DNA from: Phragmites australis | Taxonomy: Eukaryota; Streptophyta; Magnoliopsida; Poales; Poaceae | Direction of reading: 5' to 3' | Assembly (NCBI RefSeq): GCF_958298935.1 | Contig: NC_084923.1 | Span: forward strand, 32,952,501 to 33,016,500 | Length of the DNA stretch: 64,000 bases | Shown here: in pieces, positions 11,221 to 21,059 of the stretch | Position numbering within the stretch: position 1 is the first letter of the stretch | Layout: each line of letters begins with the position of its first letter | Translations under genes and position numbers: made by a program | Notes under the pieces: generated by a model | What the model was told of the DNA's origin: nothing | Seen by the model: only the letters and a program-made list of their open reading frames with translations | The model's database searches: none

Positions 11221-12783
11221 CTATATCGCTCTAGGGATGATTGGGGTGGTGAAGGTAGGGCCAGGGCTAGCTGCGGAGGATTCTGTAGGGCCAGATGGTC
11301 GACCCGTTGGTTGGCCGATGGCCTGCAATCTTTGGACTGCTCCTTGGGGGCCCCACCAGTTGAGGCGAAGGCCACCTGCCTCCCGAGGTACTCCTCTCGG
11401 AAGGTGGTGAGGCTTCGGCAATTATCGGTATTATGCCCTCGTCCTGCGCCATGTAGAGTGTACCAGGACTCTTCCTCAGAACGCTAGTTTGGGGCATGGC
11501 TTTGCTCTAGGAGGCCTCCGGAGCATGCTCAGCTGCGTCCCCTGGGGTGGCTTTAGTTCGGAGCCCCGCGGCTTGGGCTAATATTGCTAATGTTTCGGTG
11601 TTGTCGTTGCCGCCCCCTTTGGGACCCGACGGTAAGGGCCTCCTCGAAGCTCCTTTTTGCTGGGGGAGCAGGGGCGTGTGATGATCCGGCCTGTGAGTGT
11701 GGTCTCTCAGAGTTGGCACGGGAAGCCTCGCCAGCTTGTGAGTGCCTCCGGCGGAGTTTTTCCTCCTCCGCCTGTGCATATTCCTTAAACTTGCTCATGA
11801 GAACTTCTACCATGCGTATTGGGCATCGATTTAGCCGATCATATAGGGGGCCTTTGGCCAAGCCCCGGGTTGCGGTGTCGATTACCAAAGAGTCCAATAT
11901 GCCCCTAATCTAGGCTTTGGTCTGGGAGAACCTTCGAAATTAGTCCCGGAGGGTTTCGTATGGCCCCTACCTAATAGTGAACAAGCTGCCGGAGGTTACT
12001 GGTTCCATGAAGGAGCCCTAGAAGTTGCTACGGAAGAGGTCTTAGAGTTGGGAACAGGCGTGAATGGTGCCGGGGTCCAGCGCCCAGAACCAGCGTATGG
12101 CCACCCCTTCTAGGGCGAGGGGGAAGCATTTAGCCATGGTGGCCAGTCCGCCCCCGCTGGCCTCTATGGCTAGGACGTAGGATCGGGCGAACCCGTCGAG
12201 GTCCGAATTGCCTTTAAACTTGGGCAACTTCAGGGTCCGAAAACCCTCTGGGAAGGGCATGGCCTGCAGGTTGGCCCATAGAGGAGAGTAGTGGTCCTGC
12301 AGGGGGTCCTCACAATGCCGACCCCGGGGCTCCAGGGACCAAATGGACCGTGTCCTTGCGCCAAGGGGCTCGTCTGTTCGTGGAGCTTGGGTTGAAAATG
12401 CGCTGGCCGTCTCGGGAGCGGCGGCGAAGGTGTGGAAAGCTTCTTGCTTGACACGTAGGGTCGTCCGTAGCTCCTCCATCTACACAAGGAGTGCCGCCAA
12501 GCGTGATTACTGCTCGGGTGGAGCGGTGTTTTCGGTGGCAGCCCCTAGGGGCGCAGTGGGGGCCTCGCCTTGCTCCTGCTGGGTCTCCGGGGTAGAGAAC
12601 CCTTCCGTGTCGCCCGCAGCTGTAGTAATGATTGGGTCGGTGGTGGCCATAAGGTTCCTGTTCCCCCCGGCTAGAGGGCCCTTGTCAGTGCTGGCTCCGT
12701 ATAGCCGGCTGGACTGTCGCGCAGGCGTGACTGGGGGCTCAGCCGCTGCCGATGCTACCTTGGTGGTCTTTTTCTTGGGTGGC
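11221..12783 (-). pseudogene. Gypsy gag remnant
   Basis: The probable gag start is the ATG near 12783 in a MPPKKKTTK context, 34-50 bases downstream of the primer-binding site. A low-complexity N-terminus is followed at 12.04-12.47 kb by the retrotransposon gag core with LKLPKFKGNSDLDGFARSYV and FPLALEGVAIRWFWAL. Sequence at 11.5-11.9 kb continues the gag with a FKEYAQAEEE helix and a charged C-terminal region. A stop lies between these two parts (around 11.93-12.04 kb), and frameshifts follow. It is a decayed structural gene. Confidence 0.7.
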
Positions 12784-12816
12784 ATCCTACCTCTCTTAGC
12801 ACTTCTGTGTTCGAGT

Positions 12817-12833
12817 CCCCACGAACAGCGCCA
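12817..12833 (-). promoter_or_regulatory. Primer-binding site of gypsy element
   Basis: The minus-strand sequence TGGCGCTGTTCGTGGGG directly follows the LTR end CAAACA. It resembles the TGGCGCCGTCTGTGGG-type primer site found in many grass gypsy elements, where a host tRNA 3' end primes minus-strand DNA synthesis. Confidence 0.6.
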
Positions 12834-12834
12834 C

Positions 12835-14147
12835 TGTTTGAGCAAGAGTTTGTTTTGCTCCAGCAAGTACGGCGAGAGTTTCTTCTAATGAGGAGACTCA
12901 AGCTTGGTGACGAAGTTTGAGAGGAAGGAACACCACGAATATATTGATGGTAGAAAAATATATTACTCTGGAAAGAGTATCACAACGTGACTTGGTGTGC
13001 TTTAACCTTTGTATCTTTTTTTTGCTGCTTTTCCCCAAAGAACCATGGCCTCCTATTTATAGAACCATGCATAGCTTGGCGTACAAGTTATCATAATGTA
13101 CAAATATCCGGGGTCTAATCGAATTACTGAGCCTTATCCTGGATAACTACCTTCTACCCTATTGGGGAGATAAATATCCACTGTGGTAATTATCATGGTG
13201 CTTGCCCCCTGAAGGGGGCGAGTCGGTTGCCAACTGTGGCCCGACGTCGCACTGTCAAGGGTGTCAGGGCAGGTACCATCATGCCGGGGTGTTAGAGCGG
13301 CGTCCACTAGCCTAGGTATTTAATGCCGGTCACCTCCTCCCAGGCAAAGTACGACCGGTGCTTCCCTTTTGGTAAATCTTTCCTGAGGCCTGATGACTCA
13401 CCCAGTAACCTCCGGGTGGCCGGCACAGGCAACGGGAGGCTGAGGCCTTGGGAGGCTGAGCCTTTGGGAGGCGGGACTTCGGAAGGTTGGGGCTTCGGGA
13501 GGCCGAGGCCTCGGAGACCGAGCCTTTGAGAGGCTGAGCTCCGGAATGCTGGGGCTTCGGAGAAGGAGGCTTTGAGAGGCTGAGCCTTCGGGAGGCTGAG
13601 CTCTGAAAGGCTAGGGCTTTGGAAGGCAGAGGCTTCAAGAGGCCGAGCCTTTGGGAGGCAGGGCTTCGGAAGGCCAAGGCTTCAGAAGGTGGAGGCTTCA
13701 AGAGGCCGAGCCTTTGGGAGGCAGGGCTCCGGAAGGCCAGGGCTTCAGAAGGCGGAAGCTTCGAGAGGCCGAGCCTTTGGGAGGCTAAGCTGATTAAGCC
13801 AAGGGGCCATCGGGGGTCCTTGATAACGACCCCCAATAGCAGCGAGATGGTTGGCCGCACATACTTCCGCCACGACGAGCACGACAGCCCTCCGGATCTG
13901 CTCTGCATCACAGCGAGTTGGTCGGTCGCACGTCCAACCTCGTGAGTTGCGACAGCAGAGGCCAATCTCCAGCGAGCATGGTGCCTCTGAAATTGGGTTG
14001 TGGATTAATGTGGGTGGGCCAGTGGAATGTTGGAGAATGAAGCGATGGGGTTCATTAACCAAGGGCAAAAATATCAAATTTAGAGCTATTAAACACATCC
14101 TTGTGTTGTGTAGCTAGCGGTAGAATGACGTCTAATTCCAAACGGAG
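12835..14147 (-). mobile_element. Gypsy 5' LTR (outer boundary uncertain)
   Basis: The inner LTR end at 12835 is set by the primer site. A minus-strand TATA box, CTATAAATAGG, lies at about 13051-13061 with a plausible R region after it. Upstream U3 holds a purine-rich tandem array (13440-13795). The outer end is not resolved: copia sequence resumes near 14148, and a short block ending in CCAAACGGAGGTAGTA just before it resembles a Stowaway MITE end. The LTR may therefore be somewhat shorter than given. Confidence 0.55.
13440..13795. repeat. Purine-rich tandem repeats in gypsy U3
   Basis: About ten or more imperfect copies of a short unit with a GGGAGGC core, such as GAGGCCGAGCCTTTGGGAGGC and GGGCTTCGGAAGGC, lie in tandem, with a higher-order period of about 66-70 bp towards 13620-13790. 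They sit upstream of the LTR TATA box on the minus strand and may be enhancer-like. The apparent 211-aa and 108-aa open frames across it arise from the repetition. Confidence 0.8.
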
Positions 14148-14812
14148 GTAGTATGATTGGATCACTTTTGTATCTCACCGCTTCAAGGCCAGACATACAA
14201 TTTTTTGTATGCTTGTGTGCATGATCTCAAGCTTCCCTACGTGCTTCACATCGACAAGTTGTCAAACGGATTCTAAGGTATCTTCATGGAACTCAAGATT
14301 TTGGCATTTGTCTTTATGCTTCTTTATCTATTAGCTTAAGAGCTTTTTCTGATGCTGATGTTGGAGGTTGCAGAATTAATAGAAAAAGTACATCTGGTAC
14401 ATATCATTTCTTGGGTAATTCTCTTGGTGCATAGTCATCTAGGGAACAGTCCTCTGTTGCACAATCTACTGCTGAATCTAAATATGTAGTTGCTGCTAGT
14501 TGTTGTTCACAAACTCTTTGGATAGTTGCTACACTTAAAGATTATGAGGTTAATTTAGAGAGTGTTCTACTTTTCTGTGATAACACTAGTGTTATAAGTA
14601 TTACTAAAAATCCTGTGCAACATTCTCAGACTAAACATATTGACATCAGATTTTATTTTCTTAGAGACAATGTTGAAAAAGGAAACATTAAAATTCTTCG
14701 AGTGAATACTGAACACCAATTGGCAGACGTTTTCACAAAACCTTTGGATTCTTCTCGGTTTACTTTTCTTCGGGGAGAACTTGATATTATTCATCCTATG
14801 GGATTGTTTTGA
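14148..14812 (+). pseudogene. Ty1/copia RNase H C-terminal fragment
   Basis: Plus-strand frames resume a copia polyprotein at MIGSLLYLTASRPDI and continue through AFSDADVGG, STSGTYHFLG, SSVAQSTAESKYVVAA and VQHSQTKHIDIRF to the normal C-terminus ending HPMGLF and TGA at 14810-14812. These are hallmarks of the copia RNase H domain. A stop (TAG) replaces the expected Trp at about 14433. The RT domain that should precede it is missing; the gypsy element lies in its place. Confidence 0.85.
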
Positions 14813-15792
14813 GGGGGAGTTCATATATCTTGGAACTTGTCGAAGTTTATAAAAAATGAGAAAACAATAAAATATGATGAGCATCATATATGATACATAT
14901 GTGACTTTTGAAGCCAGTGCTTATGCTACATAGGAGTTTTTGCACTTCCATATCTACATGTGTAATTGTGTAGTTTTGTCACAATTTTTGGAATCGAATG
15001 ACCATTTGAATTAAATTTTGTCATGGTTAAACTCCCTTGATTACTTTGATCTTTGATAAAAATGCTATATGTTAAAGAATCAAATAAATGAAAAGGTGTT
15101 GAATAATAGTTGATAGACAAAAGATCAAGGAAGTATGCACTGTCGCACTTCTTCTTTTCGAGACTGCTTATCATTGCACTTTGATATGAACTTGGAAGAA
15201 GTCATGTATGACCATAATCATTATCTTAAGCTTCTGATTATCTTTTTGACATAGGCTTGGCATGGTTGGATAGAATAAGGCTGATGATGCATATAATTCC
15301 TTGCAAAAGAATATGAGAAGTTCTTGACATCAAAATTGGCATCTTGTTATATGTCTTTTAACTAAAACAATGACATACTTTTGATATTCATGTTTTTGAT
15401 AGCATATAAATTGAGGATTCGAGTGATAGAGATTGAGAGACCATGCCATGTAAATAAATCATTAGTTATACATGATAAGTTGTGCTCACACTATATTTTT
15501 ACTCGTGTAGACGGCTTGGTCGAGTATTTGTTATATATATGGATGATTTCTGATGCTTATTGAAAGGATTGAAATAACAAGACTTGATTCTCTCTTTTGA
15601 ATTTTTGATGAAATCATTGCCAAAGGCGGAGAGAAAGTTGCTCATTTTTGGAGAGAGTTGCGAAATTTTTCTTCAAATGATTTTTTAATCTTTTGATTTC
15701 ACTTTGTGTTTGATTTCAAAATCAAATCATGTCTGTTAAAAGGTTGCAAATGTTCACATGAGGGTTGCCAATATTTTCATCAAGGGGGAGAT
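14813..15792 (+). other. Copia 3' non-coding region and polypurine tract
   Basis: About 1 kb follows the pol stop, AT-rich and without a gene. It ends in the polypurine tract CAAGGGGGAGAT (15781-15792) directly before the LTR start. A second purine tract, GAGGGGGAG, lies right after the stop at about 14811-14819. A long spacer after pol is unusual for short copia elements but occurs in some lineages. Confidence 0.6.
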
Positions 15793-17139
15793 TGTGAGAT
15801 CATGTGATGAAAAATTGGTTTGATTGATGAAATTAGCAGAGCAAAGTGATTTAGCATAATGACATTTGGTTGATGTTCATGAGTTGCTAAGATATGCTTA
15901 TATTAGCATGTTGGTTTTACTTGGAGTTTGCGTGGTGTTATGTGAACTGATCTTGAGTCAAGTCAGGAAGGACTTGTGCTCATACTCGATTGTTGTTTGA
16001 TTAATGTGCAGGTGTTGCTCGAAGGTGAACGTGGTCAATGACGGATTGATGAACTAAGTTCAGGGAGGAACTGAGGTTCGGCGACTAGGTTCAAGTGGAA
16101 CTGAGGTCATGGTAATCAAGGATGTCGTGCGTGATGTTCGAGCTGAGAAAAAAATGCATATGGAGACAAGGCTTCGTGATTGACGCAGGAGGTGATCTGA
16201 TCATGAGAGGATGTGAAGACTAATTCGTGTTCAAGTCAAAGCAGGCACGAGAGAGTCGAGTGGTGGCTAGACTTGAGACAAGAGTTAGTGTTGGAGATGG
16301 ACTCTGAGTTGGTTACGTATATGCATGTATGCATGGGAGATGTGCATGCATGATTACGTAAGAGTTGTTGGCTAATTAGATTAATTAGCGGAAGTTGTTT
16401 GTCCTTTTGTGATTAGAGGAGGATAGAGACCAGATTGAATATGACAGGGAGTTGTAGTTCGATTCAGTCATGTTTGTGTGTGTAGCTACCCTATAAATAG
16501 AGAGGTCTATTGTATTGGGCAGTATAGCGTATAACAAGGCAGCACAACGCAATAGAGAGATAGAGAAACTCGAGAGAGAGCTATTTTGGGATTTTGTGGA
16601 AATCCTTGTTGGATGCTTTGAAGAGGCATCTTGTAAACTCATCTATGCAATGAAAATCAAGTTTCATAAGTTGATGAGTTGCTGATTCAGAACTTTCTCT
16701 CTGCTCTATATTCTGCATGCTCGGTTTTGGTTTTCAAAACCTTGCTAGAATATCTAGTGTTTGATCTGAGAAAATTTCGAGTGGATTTGGTTTGATCTCG
16801 AGTAGTTTTTTGTCAACTCGACTAGTTTTTGATATACTCAACTGGTTGACATAGTCTGCTTCGACTAGGTATAATTCTTGATTCACATATCTGATTTACT
16901 CGATTCTTGTGTGGTTACTTTCGTATTTGAATCTAGTTTCTGCTGAACAAAATTGACAACAATCCGACCAGTAGATCTTTCTCTACATTATTTTTTACTA
17001 GAGCTTATGCAATATGTTTGGAATGGAATACTGAGTATAAATCGAGTTTCGATTTGGGTGAGTTAATCTTTGAATTTAGTTTCTGCAATTATTCAACCCC
17101 CCCCCCTGATTGGGTATTTTGTGCATATTCGATCCTACA
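15793..17139 (+). mobile_element. Copia 3' LTR
   Basis: The 1347-bp LTR begins TGTGAGATC after the polypurine tract and ends GATCCTACA, giving near-complementary ends. A TATA box CTATAAATAG is at 16491-16500, and a run of about 13 C lies near the end, at 17094-17106. No upstream LTR is left, so age and TSD cannot be tested. Directly after the end comes another copia fragment of a related family, so this element inserted into, or recombined with, a copia relative. Confidence 0.8.
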
Positions 17140-18066
17140 GGTGGAGATGGTTAGGTCGATGCTCGATGAGCATAGGACTCCTAGAAAGTTTTAGGCTGAG
17201 GTCATTAGCACCACTTGCTATATCTCCAATCGGACTTTCTTGCACTCGATTTTGAATTTGACTTCTTATGAGTTGCGCTTTGGGAGGAAGCCGAATGTTT
17301 CTCATTTGAGAGTTTTTGGATGTCGTCGCTTCATCCTAAAGCGTGGAAATCTTGACAAGTTTGAGTCACGCTCTTCCGGTAGGATTTTCTTGGGGTATTC
17401 TCTTCATGGTCATTCCTACAGGGTTTATAATCTTGACACTAACACCATTATGGAATCCTGTGATGTATCTTTTGATGAATCAACCCCGTGTGTAAGTTCC
17501 ACTTTCAAGTGTGCAGGTGACAAAGAGATTTGTGAAAGCATCTTCGTGGATGGTAACCTTCCAACTCTCGGTGATGATGAGCTTGATCCACTACTTCCTT
17601 CCATCGCACCTGCACTCGAGCTGGCTCCTACTTCTTCTACACTAGCAGAGGGTCCTGCAGCCTCTACTTCCACTTCAGCTGTTTTCGAGCTAGCACTCAC
17701 TACATTTGATGGGGAGGTGGTCTCACAACGTGAGGCTCCTTGGCACATTCAGCGGATACATCCCCTCAATAGATGATTGGCGACCTTGGTGAGATGGTAA
17801 AAAGATCCAAATATGTTTGTCATACTCATTTTACTGATTCTGCATTGTTGCTTCTTTTGAGTCCCATGATGTTGGACACACTCTTTCTGAAATTGTGTCA
17901 ATGCCATGCATGAAGAACTAGAAAAGTTTGAGAGAAACCTAGTTTGGATTCTTGTAGAGATACCCTCAAATGTTCACACCATAGGCACCAAATAGGTTTT
18001 CAAAAATAAATAGAGGGAGGATGGGTATATAGTAAGAAACAAAGCTAGACTAATTCTGAAAGGATA
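17140..18066 (+). pseudogene. Ty1/copia integrase-to-RT fragment
   Basis: The fragment starts inside the integrase region (MVRSMLDEHRTPRKF), continues through VFGCRRFIL and IFLGYSLHGHSYRV and a Ser/Pro/Ala-rich linker, and enters the RT start with EIPSNVHTIGTK and RNKARLILKG, where it ends. Stops are present, for example TAG after TPRKF where Trp is expected and TAG in the RT start. It is a close relative of the 7655-8093 fragment. Confidence 0.8.
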
Positions 18067-19216
18067 AGGGTGGTGCCCCTGAGGTCGGCTGGGCTGCTCA
18101 GCCATATGGGCCTGAAGCGGCCCAGTTCGCCCATGGGTTTCGAGGCCTTTTTTCTTTTCCTATTTTCCTTCAAATTTATCTCCAATTTACAAATTCGAAA
18201 TTTAGGGAAAATCCCCAAATTGGATAACACTTAGCACTTTGGAGCTTTGTTCCAAGTACACCAGGCCTTGCCTGTCCATAACGAGAATTATTTGTCTTGT
18301 TCTAACGAGTATTTTTTTCTATTGATAATTACTTGTGATATTTGTACATGTATTATACATAAGTACTTGCAATGATATCTTTCGTTATATCAATAATTCT
18401 ATTTTACCAACCGGAATTTTTCAAAAGGTCACTTAGCAAAATAGGATTTTTTATGCTTCGCAGCCAAAGCTCACCACCTACAAAGATTCCGTGGTTTGTT
18501 GTTTTCCATTTTCTTTCTCTAGCTACGTTGTCCACATGATTCTTAGTTAAGAAATCTGGCCGCTTCCCTTTTATTCACTTATTTTGAATAAAGAAGCACA
18601 TTGCAGGTTTGCTCATTGGTAACTATTTGAGAACAAAAAGCATATGCACAGTTACGCCATAATAAATATTAGCAAAACAAAACTGACATAAAACCGCGAA
18701 GTGCACGCATGAACCGAAATCCCAAAATTCTTTCTTTTTTGGATGAAACGGGAGGGGATTATCCCATACAGATTATAATATATAAATTGGTCAAAAGAAA
18801 GTCTCTACAAATGTGAAACAAAAGATGAAAGCAACAAAACCTAAACTTTAGTCAAAAGTTTCTAGCCATTGTGCAATGAGGGATAAAAGTGTTATGATGA
18901 CCCATTAGTTGTCCCCATGCCGTATACATGTGTTTCGCGGGATGTGGACGCAGCCTCTCCGAACCTGATGAATAGCGACAAGTCACACCTCTGGACAGGC
19001 CACCAGAACAGAAAGGAAACGTCTTGTTTCCCTGATGCCGCGCATTGCTGCGGGGAATTTCTAGTGTCTATTAGAAAACTGATTCTTGTATGTGGATGTG
19101 TAAGGATGAATGATAAAGAAAAAACAGCAACGCTAACAAATAGCCTCCCTAGTTCCTCTTTATCTATGCCAGTACGTACCGAAAGATGGATTGATGTATC
19201 CCGGTCTCAAATGCTC
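18067..19216. other. Intergenic sequence without recognised features
   Basis: No transposon motif or convincing coding frame is seen. A 103-codon plus frame at 18917-19228 has no recognisable pattern and starts amid repetitive short frames. This region may hold part of the upstream regulatory sequence of the RALF-like gene. Confidence 0.4.
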
Positions 19217-19263
19217 CTGCATATATAGGAAGAACAAGACAGCAAGCTAGTAGTCGTGATGCC

Positions 19264-19418
19264 AATTACAACAATATATAATTCACCTATACCTAATTTA
19301 AAATTTGATTGTCAATTCTTGAGAGTCTACACGCTTAATGGAGGACCTACTGCACACTTGTATATCTTGAGAAAGATTGGTATCCACTGGCTGAAGCGTG
19401 CTGAACTACTTATTGTTG
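19264..19418. repeat. Inverted repeat, left arm
   Basis: A 53-bp core at 19366-19418 is the reverse complement of 20301-20353 with one mismatch. An outer 21-bp block at 19264-19284 is the reverse complement of 20353-20373 with one mismatch. In the right arm these two blocks are contiguous; in the left arm 81 bp separates them, so an insertion here or a deletion there has occurred. The arms bracket the RALF-like gene. Confidence 0.85.
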
Positions 19419-19733
19419 CAGTCAGTTCATCAGCAAGCCAAGCCTGCAGAGTGGTAACGACATACTCTAGTTGCAAAAGAGCAAATTGAATTGCTAGGAG
19501 GGGAAATTGTGGCAGAAATCAAAAGTCAAAGGTGAGAGAGAGAATTGTATCGCTAATTGTGGTTGCTTGCTAAAGATAGCCGATGAGTTTGTTCCCCAAA
19601 CTCCTCTAACCCACCAGTTTTTTTAGATATACCCCCTACTGTTAGGCGCCTATAACAAGAGAAGAGATTTCTTTCACCACAGAAAGAATTCACTGCAAGA
19701 AGCAATAAGAACCATCTACCTCTCAATCTGTAC

Positions 19734-19985
19734 ATGGCGATGGCCAAGGCATCGAGGAACATCCTGGCGTTGGCGCTGGTGGCGGTGCTACTGGCGGCAT
19801 CAATGGAGGCAGCCACCGCAGCAGCAGAGGAGGAAACCATGACGGCGGCGAGGCGCGCCATGAAGGAGAAGGAGAAGAGGATCAAGTGCGAGGCGATGGG
19901 CAACTGCCCCAAGGCGTCGGGTCCTCCCCAGGAGGCCAACTCCTACACGCGCGGCTGTTCCGCGATAAACAAATGCCGTGGCTAG
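19734..19985 (+). CDS. RALF-like secreted peptide precursor
   Basis: The 83-residue product has an N-terminal signal peptide: a short basic start, then a hydrophobic core of Leu, Ala and Val at residues 10-29. It ends in the RALF C-terminal pattern ANSYTRGCSAINKCRG, which matches the family pattern ANPYxRGCSxIxxCR. Four cysteines are spaced as in RALF peptides, with two near residues 52 and 58 and two at the C-terminus, and would form two disulfides. RALF peptides are exported and signal through FERONIA-type receptor kinases, raising apoplastic pH and limiting cell expansion. The precursor is shorter than classical RALFs. It lacks the RRxL site and the YISY motif, so it resembles the short, unprocessed RALF group typical of reproductive tissue; this last point is inference. 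The start is the first ATG in frame, and the gene has no intron. TATA-like CATATATAGG lies near 19219-19228, but the distance to the ATG is long. Confidence 0.85.
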   Translation: MAMAKASRNILALALVAVLLAASMEAATAAAEEETMTAARRAMKEKEKRIKCEAMGNCPKASGPPQEANSYTRGCSAINKCRG

Positions 19986-20088
19986 CTCAACTGAACCTAC
20001 ATGCAGATGCAGCTGAGCTAATGCATCAACAACCAGCCAATGTACTCTATCCATAGCTATGTCATTCATTCATACATTCATTGTAAAA

Positions 20089-20110
20089 CTATCTATCTAT
20101 CTATCTATCC
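20089..20110. repeat. (ATCT)n microsatellite
   Basis: About five perfect ATCT units lie about 100 bp downstream of the RALF-like stop codon, in its probable 3' untranslated region. A degenerate CATT run precedes it at 20062-20082. Confidence 0.8.
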
Positions 20111-20300
20111 TTCTTGATTTGTAATCAAACCAGTAGATAGTATTGATCCACTTAGGATAGAATCAGTCCACAAGTTGAATGAATAACAAAAAAAGGATTA
20201 TAATGCTGCCCCCAAACCGTGCCACAAAAAAAGGAAAAGAGGTAGACAGAGACACGGTCAAAATAGCATGACAATAGCTGAATCATGAGTTCGCAGAACA

Positions 20301-20373
20301 CAACAATAAGTAGTTCAGCACGCTTCAGCGAGTGGATACCAATCTTTCTCAAGAATTATATACTGTTGTAATT
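20301..20373. repeat. Inverted repeat, right arm
   Basis: This 73-bp block is the reverse complement of the two separated blocks of the left arm at 19264-19284 and 19366-19418. It lies about 315 bp downstream of the RALF-like stop codon. Spacing between the inner edges of the arms is about 880 bp. Confidence 0.85.
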
Positions 20374-20555
20374 AGGCATAATAACTTCTAACTAGGTTTC
20401 TAGTATCTCTAGGACCATTTAACATTAGTCAAGAATATATATAACTATATAATGTTCACATCTTACTCCTGTACTTAGTTAGATTTATCCTCTTCAATCG
20501 TGCAATAAACAAAGCCATATCTAGGGTTAAATGGTATAGGAGACGTTGGAAACCA

Positions 20556-20818
20556 TGTTAGAAGCTGCAACACCACAACGGATGCCACGAAAAGGGCCAC
20601 ATGCAGTCAACAACACTAAGTCGGTATTTGACATCAAAGAAAACTTACTGAAAGGAGTGAACACGAAGAAGAGGATCCAACCCACACTGTATTCACTGTA
20701 TGCGGTGCGCATTTATACAAGCAGCTGAGTGTGCACTTGTGAGCTGAATTACCAACGGCCTAGACCAAATCATACCCCAGTAGCTGAAGGACTAGGCCAT
20801 GATCTGAGCTAACTAACA
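20556..20818 (-). mobile_element. Copia LTR remnant (probable 3' LTR)
   Basis: The 263-bp block begins TGTTAG and ends CTAACA, perfect 6-bp inverted ends, and carries a TATA-like ATAAATG on the minus strand near 20711-20718. It lies on the 3' side of the minus-strand copia pol remnant at 21060-22425, so it is best read as that element's 3' LTR. No polypurine tract or TSD is clear, and 240 bp of degenerate sequence separates it from pol. Confidence 0.5.
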
Positions 20819-21059
20819 GCAGAGCCAACAGTCGAGCCTATCAGTAGGACCAAGAGAGTCATTGAGGTGTTGGACAAGAAGCATTAAGAAGAGTTTAAGA
20901 TTAAAAGATTGCTCCGTACAACTACTCAATTTAATCCAAATTCTAGTCTAGCAACTGAAAATGCTAAAGACATACAAGTAAAAGTTCAACTACTCAGTTT
21001 ATCTTAGAAGATGCTATGCAATGCAAATACACCAAAAGTAAGATAAAGTATGTACAATT

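Larger units (their letters stand above)
8094..12834 (-). mobile_element. Ty3/gypsy element, internal region, 3' truncated
   Basis: On the minus strand this runs from a primer-binding site at 12817-12833 through gag, protease and the first part of reverse transcriptase, then stops at about 8094. RNase H, integrase and the 3' LTR are absent. A solo LTR is inserted at 9423-10864. The same family is represented by the plus-strand fragment at 22430-22998. The missing 3' half and the missing RT of the flanking copia element suggest one deletion that removed both. Confidence 0.8.

Noticed and set aside
13330..13965. A 211-codon minus frame with repeated Ser/Leu/Pro blocks
   Set aside because: It is a by-product of the purine-rich tandem array and lies in the LTR.
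18917..19228. A 103-codon plus frame as a gene upstream of the RALF-like gene
   Set aside because: No recognised motif and no supporting promoter or splice signals.
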